DNA of 64,000 nt from Congeria kusceri (lineage: Eukaryota; Mollusca; Bivalvia; Myida; Dreissenidae), in the NCBI GenBank assembly GCA_027627225.1, contig CM051030.1:5805001-5869000 (forward strand), given 5' to 3'. Positions within the stretch are counted from its first letter, which is position 1. Each line of letters opens with the position of its first letter. The translations under genes were made by a program, and so were the position numbers. Positions 12,266 to 57,844 of the stretch are shown one piece after another. A model generated the notes under the pieces. It saw only the letters and a program-made list of their open reading frames with translations, was not told the origin of the DNA and ran no database searches.

Positions 12266-13171
12266 CTCTTCAGTGGCATAAAAATACAGCTGTACAATAA
12301 TCGATAGTCTGCACAACAATTTCAGACTTGCCTATGAATAAATTGAACATAAAACAATTTGAACACATTGTACATAATAGTGAACACTCAAGTGGCAAAA
12401 ACATGTTACACTAAACATTACAAAAATATTTTGTTCTATTTGGTCCCAAACCCAGCCATCTAACAGATATATACAAAGAAATTCCATATGCAATATACTT
12501 GCATCACTCCACAAAAACACATCAATGAACAAAAGAGCAACAAAAGTCTCGCATACTGTTGTGCGTAAATGTGCGATTCTAATAAACCCTTGATGCAATT
12601 CATATCAACATGAAGATTGACAAAAAATAATTAACTTTAGACAATATGCACATAATAAATCTGTAACAAATTATACGTAAATAATATGTGTACGTAATGT
12701 CCTAATAGCAAAATACACAGCAATATAAATCTGACTTGATGTGATTTCATAGTACATAGTTCATACATCATTCAGATCAATCCACCGTGAAGATTTTGGG
12801 GCTTTGGAGTCGTGAATCTTAAGTTTAAAAACAACAAGCATTTGATTAAGTAGAGAGCCAATGAAAAGGATATAAGAACTTGTTCTCTGCAGATCTTCTC
12901 AATGTTCTCCATATATGAAGTTACACACTTGTTCTACATAGCAAGAGCAATCAAGAACAGCCATCGAAATCAGCTGTTTGACCAAGCCAGCCAGAATTCT
13001 TATATCACTACTTCATACGCCCAAAAATGTACGGCCTTGGGAATTTTTACTGAAACTGAAACATAGCCTCAGACGACCTCAGCAGCTCAGTTGCAATTTA
13101 TTTTTGTTATACAATGTTTGTTGTCTGAGCGACAAGTCAATAGTTCTTTCAACTATAAAATCTTTCGTTGC

Positions 13172-14872
13172 TCAGTCGATGACGTAGTTTGGATGTACGA
13201 CCAGGAACGGGTCTTCCTCTCGCACCAGGGTGTCCGTATCGTGCTTGGTCTTCTTGCTCAGCCCTGTCTGGGCCAGCTCAATCAACACGTGGTCCTGCAA
13301 TGACATGCAATGCATCGGTAAGTAAAGCATCCACTATCGAGGGTTTGGGCAAGATTTCTTAATAGATGGTCCTGGAAAAAAATGTAACACCTCAACAAGC
13401 TCGCAGTGAGTAACACACCCTACAGAGATTTCTTGATATTCCTTTGGTTTTGGGGAAGGCTTCTTAACATTTTCCTTTGGTTTGGGGCATGATTTATTTT
13501 TCCTTTTCCTTTGGTTTTGAACAAATTTCTGAACATTTTCCTTTGGTTTTGAGGAAAGTTTTCTTAACATTTTCCTTTGGTTTTGGAAAAGATTTCTGAA
13601 GGTTTTCCTGTGGTTTTGAAAGATTTCTTAACATTATTCATTGGTTTTGGGAAAGACTACTGAACATTTTACTTTGGTTTAGTGCAAGATTTCTCACCAT
13701 TTTCGGTAATTCCAAAGATCTTTCTCAAAAGACACCAAGTACTGGTTCTACCCAGGAAACAGACTCAAAAGCGTCTCACTAAGTCTCAGACTTTCGACGC
13801 GATCGAGCTAAAAAAAGGTTTAACTACTCACATGATGTACAAGTCTATCCAGCACTTTCTCAATGACTGTTTTCTTCTCGACCAGATCCGCCTCTGACTC
13901 AATCTCACTCTCCATCTCTCCCAGGTACCAGCTGATCAGGTTACTGCGTCTCAGGCCCGGACTGTCTTCACCTGCAATAGACATTTCCATAACTGTCAAC
14001 CATATGTAAATCAAATTTCATACAAACTGCTGAAACAAAAAGTTCCATGACTTTTCCATGACATAGCTCAGTTTTCCATGATACAATCCAAACATACTTG
14101 AAGTCAAAATAGAACACTGATATCCATATTTTATTTGATCAACATAAAATTTTATTTATTTTGGTCGATTCGCGTTCTGTAGAATAGAATAGAATTGCTT
14201 GTAAAGCTGCAGTAAATGTTTTCTATCATTACACTCGATAATAATTTTTCGTTACAATACATTTCAATGGATTGATCATTTTTAAGCACTTAAGACATAT
14301 TCAAGGATACTTTTCAGCTTTCCTTTAATATTTTGAAAAATCCATGATTTTCCCCTGATCAAATCCAAATTATCAAAACTCCATGACTTTTTCCAGACAA
14401 AGCCCATTTTCCATGACTTTTCCAGATCCTACAAACTCTGTCAATCTAACATTTTATCCAACCATTGCACTCGAATATCACGCGTTTAATGGTTAACCTA
14501 TTTTACACAAAATGTGGTAAAGCTTGTGATGTGTCGGTGATTTCCGATGAATGGAAATTAATCCTTTAGCAATAGCAGTTTAAATGTCAGTGGCAAAACA
14601 CTGAATAGGTCAACTGCATCTGCACATGAACAAAAATGGCTAATTTAGGTAATAAAAGTTTTGTTATGGATGAAATAAGAAACAACAGACTGTCTGGTGA
14701 AAGTCATCCCACAAACCTTCCTGCTCCTCCTCAGCTTTCCTCATGTACAGCACCATGAGATTGGCCATCTGCTTGTACTCATCGTACGACAGTTTCAGCC
14801 CCTTCTTGGGCCCCTTGCCTGCCACCGCATCGGGAGCTGCTTCTACCGGGGTCTCTTGAGGGGTAGCTTCTT
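13172..14872 (-). pseudogene. Orphan duplicate of MCM6 exons 15-17 (middle copy)
   Basis: Blocks are 14872-14717, 13971-13832 and 13294-13172, each identical in translation to the gene's own exons. Same orientation as MCM6 and about 12.5 kb beyond its natural stop. The acceptor is the same junction-derived ACTTCAG as in the distal copy. Functional status is unknown. Confidence 0.85.
13419..13685. repeat. ~36-bp minisatellite in intron 16 (middle copy)
   Basis: Same T-rich array as in the distal copy, with the same number of units. Confidence 0.8.
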
Positions 14873-14875
14873 CTG

Positions 14876-15620
14876 AAGTTTTATTAAAATATCTCAATGT
14901 GTTATCAAGCTATTGAGCGGACACCGTTTTTTTATTTTTAGTAACAGTGACCTTGACCCCATACACCCTATACGCAATCCCAAGCGAGGTCTTGGTATAA
15001 GGTATCTAGGTATGAAGTTTCATTAAAATATCTCAATTCAATATCAAGTTTTTGAGGGGAAACCATTTTTCTTTTTTTAGTTACAGTGACCTTGACCTTG
15101 ACCCCACCCACCCCATATGCCATCCCAAACGAGGTATCAGTAAAAAGTATATATGTATTAAGTTTCATTAAAATATCTCAATGCATGCTCAAGTTATTGA
15201 GCAGAAACTGTTTTTCTATTTTCATTAACAGTGACATTGACCCAACCCACACCATATGCAATCCAAAGTGAGGTCTCAATATAAAGTATCTATGTATTAA
15301 GTTTTTTCATTAAAATATCTCAATGCTTGCTCAAGTTATTGAGCGGAAACTGTTTTTCTACTTTTAGTAACAGTGACCTTGACCTTGACCCCACCCACCA
15401 CATATGCAATCCCAAGTGAAGTCTCAATATAAGGTATCAATGCGTTCTCAAGTTATTGAGCAGAAACCGTTTTTTTAATTTTACTAACAGTGACCTTGAC
15501 CTTGACCCCACCCACCCCATATGCAATCCAAAGCGAGGTCTTGCAATAAGGTATATATGTATGAAGTTTCATTACAATAGCTTAATTCGTTCTCGAGTAA
15601 GAGAGCGGAAACAATAAGTT
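14876..15620. repeat. Tandem array R1, second duplicate
   Basis: Copy of 2341-3085 in the next 12.5-kb unit. Confidence 0.85.
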
Positions 15621-15624
15621 GACA

Positions 15625-16930
15625 CTGCCACTAGGCCTTTGACCTTGAATTGTGACCTTGACCTAGGACCTAGGGACCTGGTTCTTAAACGCGACACTAC
15701 ACCTCACCATGCTTGTCACTTCTGCCAAGTTATTTGAAAATCCACCCATGCTGGACGAAGATATGCTCTGGATTAAGTGTTAAGGATTGATTTCAATATT
15801 TGACCCTTGACCTTAAATTGTGACCTTGACCTTGGACCTAGGGACCTGGTTCTTGCGCTCGACACTCCAGCTCACCATGCTTGTTACTTCTGCCAAGTAA
15901 TTTGAAAATCCATTTGTGCTGGACGAAGATATGCTCCAGACAGTGTTTAGGATTTATTTCTTAAATTTGACCTTGAACTTGGACATAGGGACCTGGTTAT
16001 TGTTCGCGACACTCCGTCTCACTATGCTTGTCACTTCTGCCAGGTTATTTGAAAATCCATCAATGCTGGACAAAGAGATGCTCCGGACAAAGTGTTTAGG
16101 ACTGATTTCTTAAATTTGACCTTTGACCTTGAATTGTGACCTTGACCTTGGACCCAGGGACCTGGTTTTTGCACCCGACACTCTGTCTAACCATGCTTGT
16201 CACTTTTGCCTCGTTATTTGAAAATCTATCCATGTTCGACATAGATATGCTCCGGACAAAGTGTTAAGGATTTTCTTCTTAAATTTGACTATTGAGCTTC
16301 AATTGTGACCTTGACCTTGGATTTATAGACTTGGCTCTTGCGCACGACACTCCGACTCACCATGTTTGTCACATCTGCCAGGTTATTTGGAAATCTATCC
16401 ATACTGGACAAAGATATGCTCTGGACAAGATATTTAGGATTGATTTCTTAAATTTGACCTTTTACCTTGAATTGTGACCTTGACCTTGGACGTGGTTCTT
16501 GTGCGCGACACTCCGTCTCACTATGCTTGTCACTTCTGCCAAGTTATTTGAAAATCCATCCATGCTGGACAAAGATTTGCTCCGGACAATGTGGTAAGGA
16601 TTGATTTCTAATATTTGACCTTTGACCTTAAATTGTGACCTTGACCTTGGACCTAGGGACCTGGTTTTTGTGCGCGACACTCCGTCTCATCATGCTTATC
16701 ACTTCTGCCAAGTTATTTGGAAATCCATCCATGCTGGACAAAGTTATGTTCCGGACAAAGTGTCAATGATTGAATTCCTATATTTGACCTTTGACCTTGA
16801 ATTGTGACCTTGACCTTGGACCTAGGGACCTGGTTCTTGTGCGCGACACTCTGTCTCATCATGCTTATCACTTCTGCCAAGTAATTTGAAAATCCATCCA
16901 GGCTGGACAAAGTTATGCTCCGGACATAGA
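15625..16930. repeat. Tandem array R2, duplicate
   Basis: Copy of 3090-4395. Confidence 0.85.
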
Positions 16931-17534
16931 TCTCCCGCCGCCCGCCCGCTCGGGCGTTCCCATAATGCGGCCGTTTTTCAAACGGGCGTACAAAAAGTAT
17001 TTAAAGATCAAATATTTGCCTCCCTCAGGGCTCATACCTACGACCTATGGCATTAAAACCTGTCACCCTAACCACTTGACCCGCTGGAATGTCATCTATA
17101 AACATGTTTAATAAAGGCTTTGTAAGTGACACAAGTGTTTTCCAAAATACTGATTACCGGTAAATGCATTACAAATGCTGTATAAATTTATACATGTCAT
17201 TTAATGCTTGTCCATAAAAGGCATAATATTTATAATTTTTGTGTCAGGACTGTTATTTGTTTCATTATATACAAATTACTATTCTTTTTGAAATCTATGG
17301 GAAGAGAAAACAACTGAAAAATGTCACTTAGGCAATCTGTGCATAGGTCCCTTGAAACATATGGTGTAAATTCAACAAATTTATGTACTATACATTCATG
17401 CAGGTTCTAAAAAAGGACGATGTTTACAAAAACGTATCTCCCATAGCAGTAGAACAGTATCCATAGAAGAACTGTGCAATACAAAGGTGTCACAAAGGTG
17501 TCTAACTTTAATTAAGTTCAAAAGGCACACAAGT

Positions 17535-19779
17535 GCCGGTAAAGCTCCACCCAAGGAAAATTTATGTTACATTATTTTGAAATCCAACCAGTGGTTTCTG
17601 ACAAATTTTTTGTCAAAGTTTTCAATATAGTCATAAAAGGAAAAATGGCCCTGCCCATTTTCGGCCATATCTTTTTCAACGGAGCAGAACCATTGGAGCA
17701 ACTTTGGTAGAAAAGGAGATGTCATTTAAAGAGGTTTCTATTTATAGCTCTGGCGGCCATGTTTTTCAACGGAGCGGAACCATTTGAGTGACTTTTGTAG
17801 AAAACTAGCAAAGGAACATCTCTGTGAAATTATTTCGAAATCCAAACAGTGGATTCTGACAAGATGATCTTCAAAGTTTTCAATAGTCATATAAGGAAAA
17901 ATGGCCACGCCCAATGGCGGAAATGTTTTTCAACAGAGTGGAACCATTTGGTTGAGGACCACCCAAGGATCATTTCTGTATAATTATTTGAAAATTTACT
18001 CAGGGGTTTAGATGTCATTTAAAGATTTTTTCTATTAATAGCTCTGGTGACCATCTTGTGCAGCGGACCGGAAGCAATTGAACAACTTTGGTAAAGGAAC
18101 ATTTCTGTGAAGTTTCAACAAAATCGGCCACCTGTTTTCAGAGGTGTTGTTTAAAGGAAAAGTTTACGCACGCACGCACGAACCGCCATGACATAACCTC
18201 TCTGGCCTTAGGCCAGTGGAGCTAAAAACCTGGCCGCTAGGGAGGGCGTGGCCATTTTTAGCTAACTTGAGCACAAAATTGTCCGGTCGGGTGCATATGT
18301 AGCTCACCAGAGTTAACAAGACGACCAGGATGGTCCTAGGTTGCTCACCTGAGTGTAAAGCATCGCTTTTAACAAAAAGATTGTTTAAGATTTCAATATA
18401 GCCATATAAGGAAAACTGTCCCGCCCCCGGCGGCCATTATTTTAAAGGAATCAAAATGATTTTCAGGAATTTGGTAGACGGTCACCCAAGGAACATGTAT
18501 GTGAAATTATTTTGAAATATAGCCAGTGGTTTCAGACAAGAAGATTTTTAAAGTTTTCAATATAGCCATATAAGGAAAACTGCCCCACCCCCTGGCGGCC
18601 ATGTTTTTTAACAAATCAAAATGATTTCAAGGAATTTGATAAGAGTGTCACCAAAGGAACATTTATGTGAAATTATTTTGAAATCCCGCCAGTGGTTTCA
18701 GACAAGAAGATTTTAAAAGTTTTCCATATAGCTGTATAAGGAAAACTGCCCCGCCCCCTGGAGGCCATGTTTTTTAACAAATCAAATGATTTCAAGGAGT
18801 TTGGTAGAGGGTCACCCAACAAACATTTATGTGAAATTATTTTGAAATCCAGCCAGTGGTTTCAGACTATAACATTTTAAAAGTTGTCAATATAGCCATA
18901 TAAGGAAAACTGCCCCGCCCCCTGGCGGCCATGTTTTTTTAACGTATCAAAATGATTTGAAGGAATTTGGTAAAGGGTCACCCAAGGAGCATTTTTGTGA
19001 AATTATTTTGAAATCCAGCAACTGGTTTCATATTAGAAGATTTTTAAAGTTTTCAATATAGCCATATAAGGGAAACTGCCCCGCCCCCTGGAAGCCATGT
19101 TATTAAACAAAGCAAAATGATTTCAAGGAATTTGGTAGAGGGTCATCCAAGGACCAATTCTGTGAAATTATTTTGAAATCCAGCCACTGGTGTCAGACTA
19201 GAAGATTTTTAGTTTTCAATATATTTATATAAGGAAAACTAGCCCCCCCCCCCCCCTGGCGGCCATGTTTTTAACGAATCAAAATAATTTTAAGGAATTT
19301 GGTAGAGGGTCACCCAAGGAACATTTCTGTGAAATTATTTTAAAATCCAGCCAGTGGTTTCAGACAAGAAGATTTTTAAAGTTTTCAATATAGCCATATA
19401 AGGAAAACTGCCCCGCCCCCTGGTGGCCATGTCTTTTAACAAATCAAAATGACTTAAAGGAATTTGGTAGAGGGTCATCCAAGGAGCATTTCTGTGAAAA
19501 CTATTTTCAAATCCAGCCAGTGGTTTCTGACAAGAAGATATTTTAAGTTTTCCAGTTTTTAAGCTTTTGGTTGCCATGACAACCAGAGTTTTCAATATAT
19601 TTTAATAAATTAAAGGAATTTGGTGAAGGACCATCCCAGGAACATTCCTGTAAAGTTTGGTTAAACTCCGCCTAGTGGTTTCAGATAAGTTGTTTGAAGA
19701 AAAATGTTGAAGACGGACGCCGGACACAGACTGACCACAATTGCTCACCCTTGAGCACTTCGTGCTCGGGTGAGCTAAA
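17535..19779 (+). mobile_element. R3 arrays with hairpin ends, duplicate copy
   Basis: Copy of 5000-7245, including both hairpins. Confidence 0.5.
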
Positions 19780-20129
19780 AATAGATAGTTTGACAGTTGT
19801 CAGTAAATAAATAAAAACAAGAGTGCCATTGTCAGTTTGTCACAAAGATACTCCCATCAAAGAAGCTTTGAAACAATTTAAAAACTAATAAGGTAGAGCC
19901 ATGGTGTTTGTGCATCTAATTCATCTCCATAGCCTCTCTCTGTGAAGCGAGTTGAAGTATCAAAACTATTCCAAATATATTCTTAATTTTTTATTCAAAA
20001 CAACAAAATAATCAAGGTGGGTAATACAAACTTTGGTAATTATGAGATCTAGTTCTTGTGTGCTTCACTTCCCCATCTCACGATGGCGATCATTTCTTAA
20101 AACTTAATGTGAAAATCCCTGTATGCATT

Positions 20130-21095
20130 ACAAAAATAGAATGCCGTCTCACCATGCTTATCACTTCTGCCAAGTTATTAGAAAGTCCCTTCATGCTGGA
20201 CAAAGATATGCTCTGGACAAAGAGTTATGGATTGTTTCTTATATTTGACCTTCAATTTTGACATTGACCTTGGGCCTAAGGTCATGGTAAATATGCCCGA
20301 CACACCGTCCCACCATGCTTTTCATTGAAAATCCATCCATGCTGGACAAAGGTATGCTCTAGACAAAGTGTTAAGGATTTATTTCTATTTGACCTTGGGC
20401 CTGGTACTCCGCCTCACCATGCTTGTCACTTCTGCCAATTCATTTGAAAATCCATCCATGCTGAATAACGACATGCTACGGACAAAGTATTCAGGCTCGA
20501 TTTCTTATCGTTGACCTTGGATCTGGAATTGTGACGACCAAGCGACCTGGTTCTTGTGCGTGACACTCCGTCTTACCATGCTTTTCACTTCATGTTATTT
20601 GAAAATCCTGTGCTGGACAAAATATGCTGCTGACAATGTGTTAAGAAATGATTTATTATATTTGACATTGAATTGCGACGTTGACCTTGGACCTGCTCCT
20701 TGCGCGCGACACGCCGCCTCGCCATGCTCGTCACTTCTGCCAAGTTATCTGAAAATCCATTCCTGCTGAACAATGATATACTCCGGACAAAGTGTCAGGC
20801 ATTGATTTCTTATATCTGACCTTGAATTGCGACCTTGACCTAGGGACCTGGTTCTTGCACGCGACACGCCGCCTCCTCATGCTTGTAACTTCTGCTAAGT
20901 TATTTGAAAATCCATCGATACTGGACAAAGATATGCTCTGGACAAAGTGTTAAATATTGATTTCTTATATTTGACCTTGGCATTGGGCCTGGTTCTTGTG
21001 CGCGACACTCCACCTAACCATGCATCTCACTTCTGCCAAGTTATTTGAAAATCCATCCATGCTGGACAAAGTTATGATCCGGACAAGATTTTCCC
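20130..21095. repeat. Tandem array R2, second block, duplicate
   Basis: Copy of 7600-8560. A few substitutions are visible, for example TTGACCTTC here against TTGACCTTG in the first copy. Confidence 0.8.
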
Positions 21096-21134
21096 GCCGC
21101 CCACCCGTCCGCCCTTCAGGGGCGTTCCCATAAT

Positions 21135-22345
21135 ACGTCCAGTTTTTCAAATGGGCGTATAAAGTCAAAACTTTTAAAAATCTTCTGAAACCGCAAGGTT
21201 CAGAGTTTTCACATTTGATATCCTCTAGTGGACCTCTACAAAGTTTGTTCAAATTATTCCCCTAGGATCAAAACTGGCCATGCTAAGTTTGTCACATTGT
21301 TTATTATAGACTTACATAGCAAAATGACTTTAAAAATCTCTGAAACCGCAAGGCCCCGAGGTTTCGTCGTAGGTATGTAACATCGTATAGTAGTGGTCCT
21401 CGGCGAAGATTTTCAAATTACGCCCATGGGTAATAAGAGGACACGCCCCAGGGTCACATGGATTCTATATACATGGATATGTCAAGTGAACTTGAAAAAT
21501 CTCCTCTGAAACCGCAAGGCCCAGAGATTTGTATTTGGTATGTAACATTGTATAGTGGTCTTCTACAAAGATTTCAAATTATGCCCCTGGCGTCAAACCT
21601 GGCCACGCCCGGGCGTCACATGGTTTATATAAAATCAAATAGCAAAATGACTTTACAAATCTTCCTCTCTGAAGCCGCAAGGTCATGCGGTTTAGTATGT
21701 AACATTGTATGGTGGTCCTCTACAAAGATTGTTCAAATTACTAGTATGCCTTGGTGTCAAACGTGGCCTCGCTCTGGGGTCACATGGTTTCTTTAGACCA
21801 TAGCGGCAAGTTGACTTCAAAAATCTCCTCTGAAACCGCAAAGCCCAGTGGTTTCGTAATTGGTATGCAACATCGTAAAGTGGTTCTGTACAAAGATTGT
21901 TCAAATTATGCCCCTGGGGTAAAATTGGCCACGCCCTGGGGTTATATTGATTCAACAGACGTATATAGCAAGTGGGCTTTAACAATCTCTTTCTCTGAAA
22001 CTTCAAGCCACAGTGGTTTCATATTTAGCTAGTGGTCCTCTACAAAGATTATTCAAATTATGCCCCTGGGGTAAAAAGAAGCCACGCCCCCGGAGGTCAC
22101 ACGATTTCTGTACACTTATACGGCAAGTGAACTTAAAAATCTTCTCTGAAACCCTAAGACCCAGAGGTTCCATATTAGGTATGTAAAATTGTATAGTGGT
22201 CCTCTACAAAGATTGTTCAAATTATGCCCCTGGGGTAAAACGTGGCCTAGCTCTGGGGGTCACATAGTTTATATAGACTTAAATGACAAAATGATCTCCT
22301 GAAATTGCAAGGCCGAGATCTGTATACTCAGGTGAGCTCTTGTTT
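21135..22345. repeat. Tandem array R4, duplicate
   Basis: Copy of 8600-9810 with a 4-bp deletion near 21,571. Confidence 0.85.
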
Positions 22346-22364
22346 TTTGCATGGCTCTATTTAC

Positions 22365-24130
22365 AACTTAACATCTTCTGGTCAGAAACCACTCGTTGGA
22401 TTTCGAAACAAGTTCACAGAAATGTTCTTTGGGCAGTTCTCTACGTAAGTTGCTCTAATCGTTTGGGTCCATTGTAAAACATGGCCGCCAGGGGGGCGTG
22501 CCTTTTTTCCTTATATGGTTATATTTAAAACTATTAAAATCTTTGTCAGAAACCACTGCTTGGATTTCGAAATAATTTCGCAGAAATGTTCCTTGTTTGG
22601 TTCTACTAAAATTATTTTGATTCGTGTAAAAAACATGTCCGCCAGAGGGCCGGGCCTTTTTTCTTTTATAGCATAAAAGGGTTCTTTTGCTTCTGACACT
22701 CCTTTCTTAATAGGCCAGTGGAGTGATATTGGCACTTGTATGCCTCTTGTTCTATATAACAATGATCAGGTGACAATATATAAAAAGTTTCATTGAATTC
22801 GGGTCATTAGTCCCAGAGATCTAGAGCGGAAACGAAGTACCATAGGGAAGCACGGACATGGAGTATGATGGATACAATTGTCGGGGAAATATGTCTGACC
22901 TCCGAAAAAACTAAATGGAAGTTGAATTGGAATTGGACGGACAAAGCGGCGACTATATGCCCCCCCCCCCCCCCACTTCGGGGAGAATACAACCGCCTGT
23001 GGATATTAACCAAATTTTGTATAAATATTCCTTAGGCGGTCCTTTATCAAATTTCTTTGATTCACTAAACATAAGACCATAAGGCCCTAGGTCGCTCACC
23101 TGAGGAGTTTCATGTTGATTGGCACAAATGTGGCCTCTAGTGTTCACAAGTTTTTCTTTAATTTGCCCTGGTGACTTAGTTTTTGATCCCACATGACCCA
23201 GTTTCGAACTCGACCGAGATATCATAAGAACATGTTCTGAGAAAATTTCATGTTGATGGGGCAAAAATGTGGCCTCTCGAGTGTTCACAAGCTTGTTCAT
23301 CAATTTGACCTAGCGACAAAGGTTTGGACAGCACATGATCTAGTTTCGAACTCGTCCGAGATATCATTGGAACAAATGTTCTCGGGAGTTTCATGAAGAT
23401 GGGCAATAAATGTGGCCTGTAGTGTTCACAAGGTAATGTTGACGACAAACAACGAATTAATTTTGTAGCCTTACCAAAGTGCCATTTCTGTGAAATAAGT
23501 TTGAAATCCAGAATGCAATTTCTGATAAAAGATTTTCAAAGTTAGCCATATAACGAAAACAGCCCCACCCCCTGGACACCATGTTTTTGGACACTTGATA
23601 TGAAGGAATTAGGTTGATGTTCAGCCAAGGAACATTTCTATGAAATAATTTCGAAATCCAGCCAGAGTTTACTGACAAGAAGACTTAAAAAAGTTTTCAA
23701 GATGACCATACAAGAAAAACTGCCCCACCCTCTGAGGGCCATATTTTTCAATGGAGCAGAACAAATGTTCTGTGCAAGTTTCATGTTGATTGGACAAAAA
23801 AAGTGGCCTCTAGAGTGTTCACAAGCTTTTTATTCTATTTGACCTAGTGACCTAGTTTTTGACACCACATGACCCAGTTTCGAGTCCCAGATATCATTGG
23901 AACAAATGTTCTGTGCAATTTTTGTGCCGATTGGCAATAAATGTGGTCTAAGAGTGATCACAAGGGTAAATGTTGACGACAAACGACGCACAACAGACAA
24001 AACGACGTGCCGCATGGATGTGAAGCAGTTTTCCTTATATGGCTATATTGAAAACTTTCAAAATCTTCTGGTTTGAAACCATGTGCGTGATTTCGAAAAG
24101 ATTTCACAGAAATATTCATTGGGTGATACT
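22365..24130. repeat. Mosaic R3/R5 repeats, duplicate
   Basis: Copy of 9830-11,600. The poly-C run is longer here. Confidence 0.8.
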
Positions 24131-25629
24131 TGGATTCATTAAACTCTGGTGAGCAACCCAGTGCCATCATGGCCCCCTTGCCTTTAAATTATGATCAATT
24201 TATGTTTACCACAATTACGCATCACCGTATGTTTTATCAAGGGAATTGGAAATACTGTATTAAGCCTCAGGTTTCAATGGCATTCAGAAAACATGAACAC
24301 ATTTATTGTTCAGTATTCAATTTTTTCTTAAATATATACAACCGTATGTTTCTTCAAGGGAATCGGAAATACTATTCAAACGCTCACGTTCCGATGGCGT
24401 TCAGAAAACTCAACACATTCATTGTACAGTATTTTATCAGAAAGGTGCAGATAGGTTACAAGTAGGACAAAATCATACAGGGAACAAGTGTTGTCACTGT
24501 AATGCCCCCGATGTGTTTTGACATAATATATATTATATTTATGCTCCACACGAGAATATTAACCAAAGTGCAACAACTCCATAAATATAAAGTTCTGGTT
24601 CTTGTACTCCGCACTTCCTCTCAACGTCCTAAAATATTGAAGAATGAGTTATGGTCCTTGTACTCTGCACTTCCTCTCAAAGCCCTCTACCATTGTTTGA
24701 AGTATCGTTTGAATCCCTTTAATACTTCTCGAGTTATACTCCGCACAAGAAGCGGGACAGACGGACAGATGATGCGATCACCATAGCCCCCAAAAACTCT
24801 CTTCAGTGGCATAAAAATACAGCTGTACAATAATCGATAGTCTGCACAACAATTTCAGACTTGCCTATGAATAAATTGAACATAAAACAATTTGAACACA
24901 TTGTACATAATAGTGAACACTCAAGTGGCAAAAACATGTTACACTAAACATTACAAAAATATTTTGTTCTATTTGGTCCCAAACCCAGCCATCTAACAGA
25001 TATATACAAAGAAATTCCATATGCAATATACTTGCATCACTCCACAAAAACACATCAATGAACAAAAGAGCAACAAAAGTCTCGCATACTGTTGTGCGTA
25101 AATGTGCGATTCTAATAAACCCTTGATGCAATTCATATCAACATGAAGATTGACAAAAAATAATTAACTTTAGACAATATGCACATAATAAATCTGTAAC
25201 AAATTATACGTAAATAATATGTATACGTAATGTCCTAATAGCAAAATACACAGCAATATAAATCTGACTTGATGTGATTTCATAGTACATAGTTCATACA
25301 TCATTCAGATCAATCCACCGTGAAGATTTTGGGGCTTTGGAGTCGTGAATCTTAAGTTTAAAAACAACAAGCATTTGATTAAGTAGAGAGCCAATGAAAA
25401 GGATATAAGAACTTGTTCTCTGCAGATCTTCTCAATGTTCTCCATATATGAAGTTACACACTTGTTCTACATAGCAAGAGCAATCAAGAACAGCCATCGA
25501 AATCAGCTGTTTGACCAAGCCAGCCAGAATTCTTATATCACTACTTCATACGCCCAAAAATGTACGGCCTTGGGAATTTTTACTGAAACTGAAACATAGC
25601 CTCAGACGACCTCAGCAGCTCAGTTGCAA

Positions 25630-25635
25630 TTTATT
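25630..25635 (-). terminator. MCM6 candidate polyadenylation signal AATAAA
   Basis: A minus-strand AATAAA lies about 70 nt past the stop codon. The same hexamer is kept in the orphan cassettes at 13097-13102 and 562-567. The cleavage site cannot be placed from sequence. Confidence 0.5.
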
Positions 25636-25704
25636 TTTGTTATACAATGTTTGTTGTCTGAGCGACAAGTCAATAGTTCTTTCAACTATAAAATCTTTCG
25701 TTGC

Positions 25705-57811
<32,107 letters not shown>

Positions 57812-57832
57812 GTTGTCTTCGACAAAGACAGC

Positions 57833-57844
57833 TTTTCCCGCGAA
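57833..57844 (-). promoter_or_regulatory. E2F site upstream of MCM6
   Basis: The plus strand reads TTTTCCCGCGAA, a full match to the E2F consensus TTTSSCGC, 21 bp upstream of the MCM6 ATG. MCM genes in animals are classic E2F targets induced at G1/S. The site is in the core promoter or 5' UTR; no TATA box is evident nearby. Confidence 0.75.

Larger units (their letters stand above)
2341..14875. repeat. 12.5-kb tandem duplication unit
   Basis: A full unit defined by the breakpoints: about 10.2 kb of repeat-rich MCM6 downstream sequence, then the exon 15-17 block. Period 12,535 bp relative to the left copy. The next unit is nearly identical; visible differences include single bases and a 4-bp deletion near 21,571. 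Confidence 0.95.

Noticed and set aside
1..25068. Whole duplication as a haplotype or assembly artefact
   Set aside because: Not excluded, but the exact junctions at 2340/2341 and 14,875/14,876, the same order and the small scattered differences are what a real tandem duplication gives; kept as real with a depth check advised.
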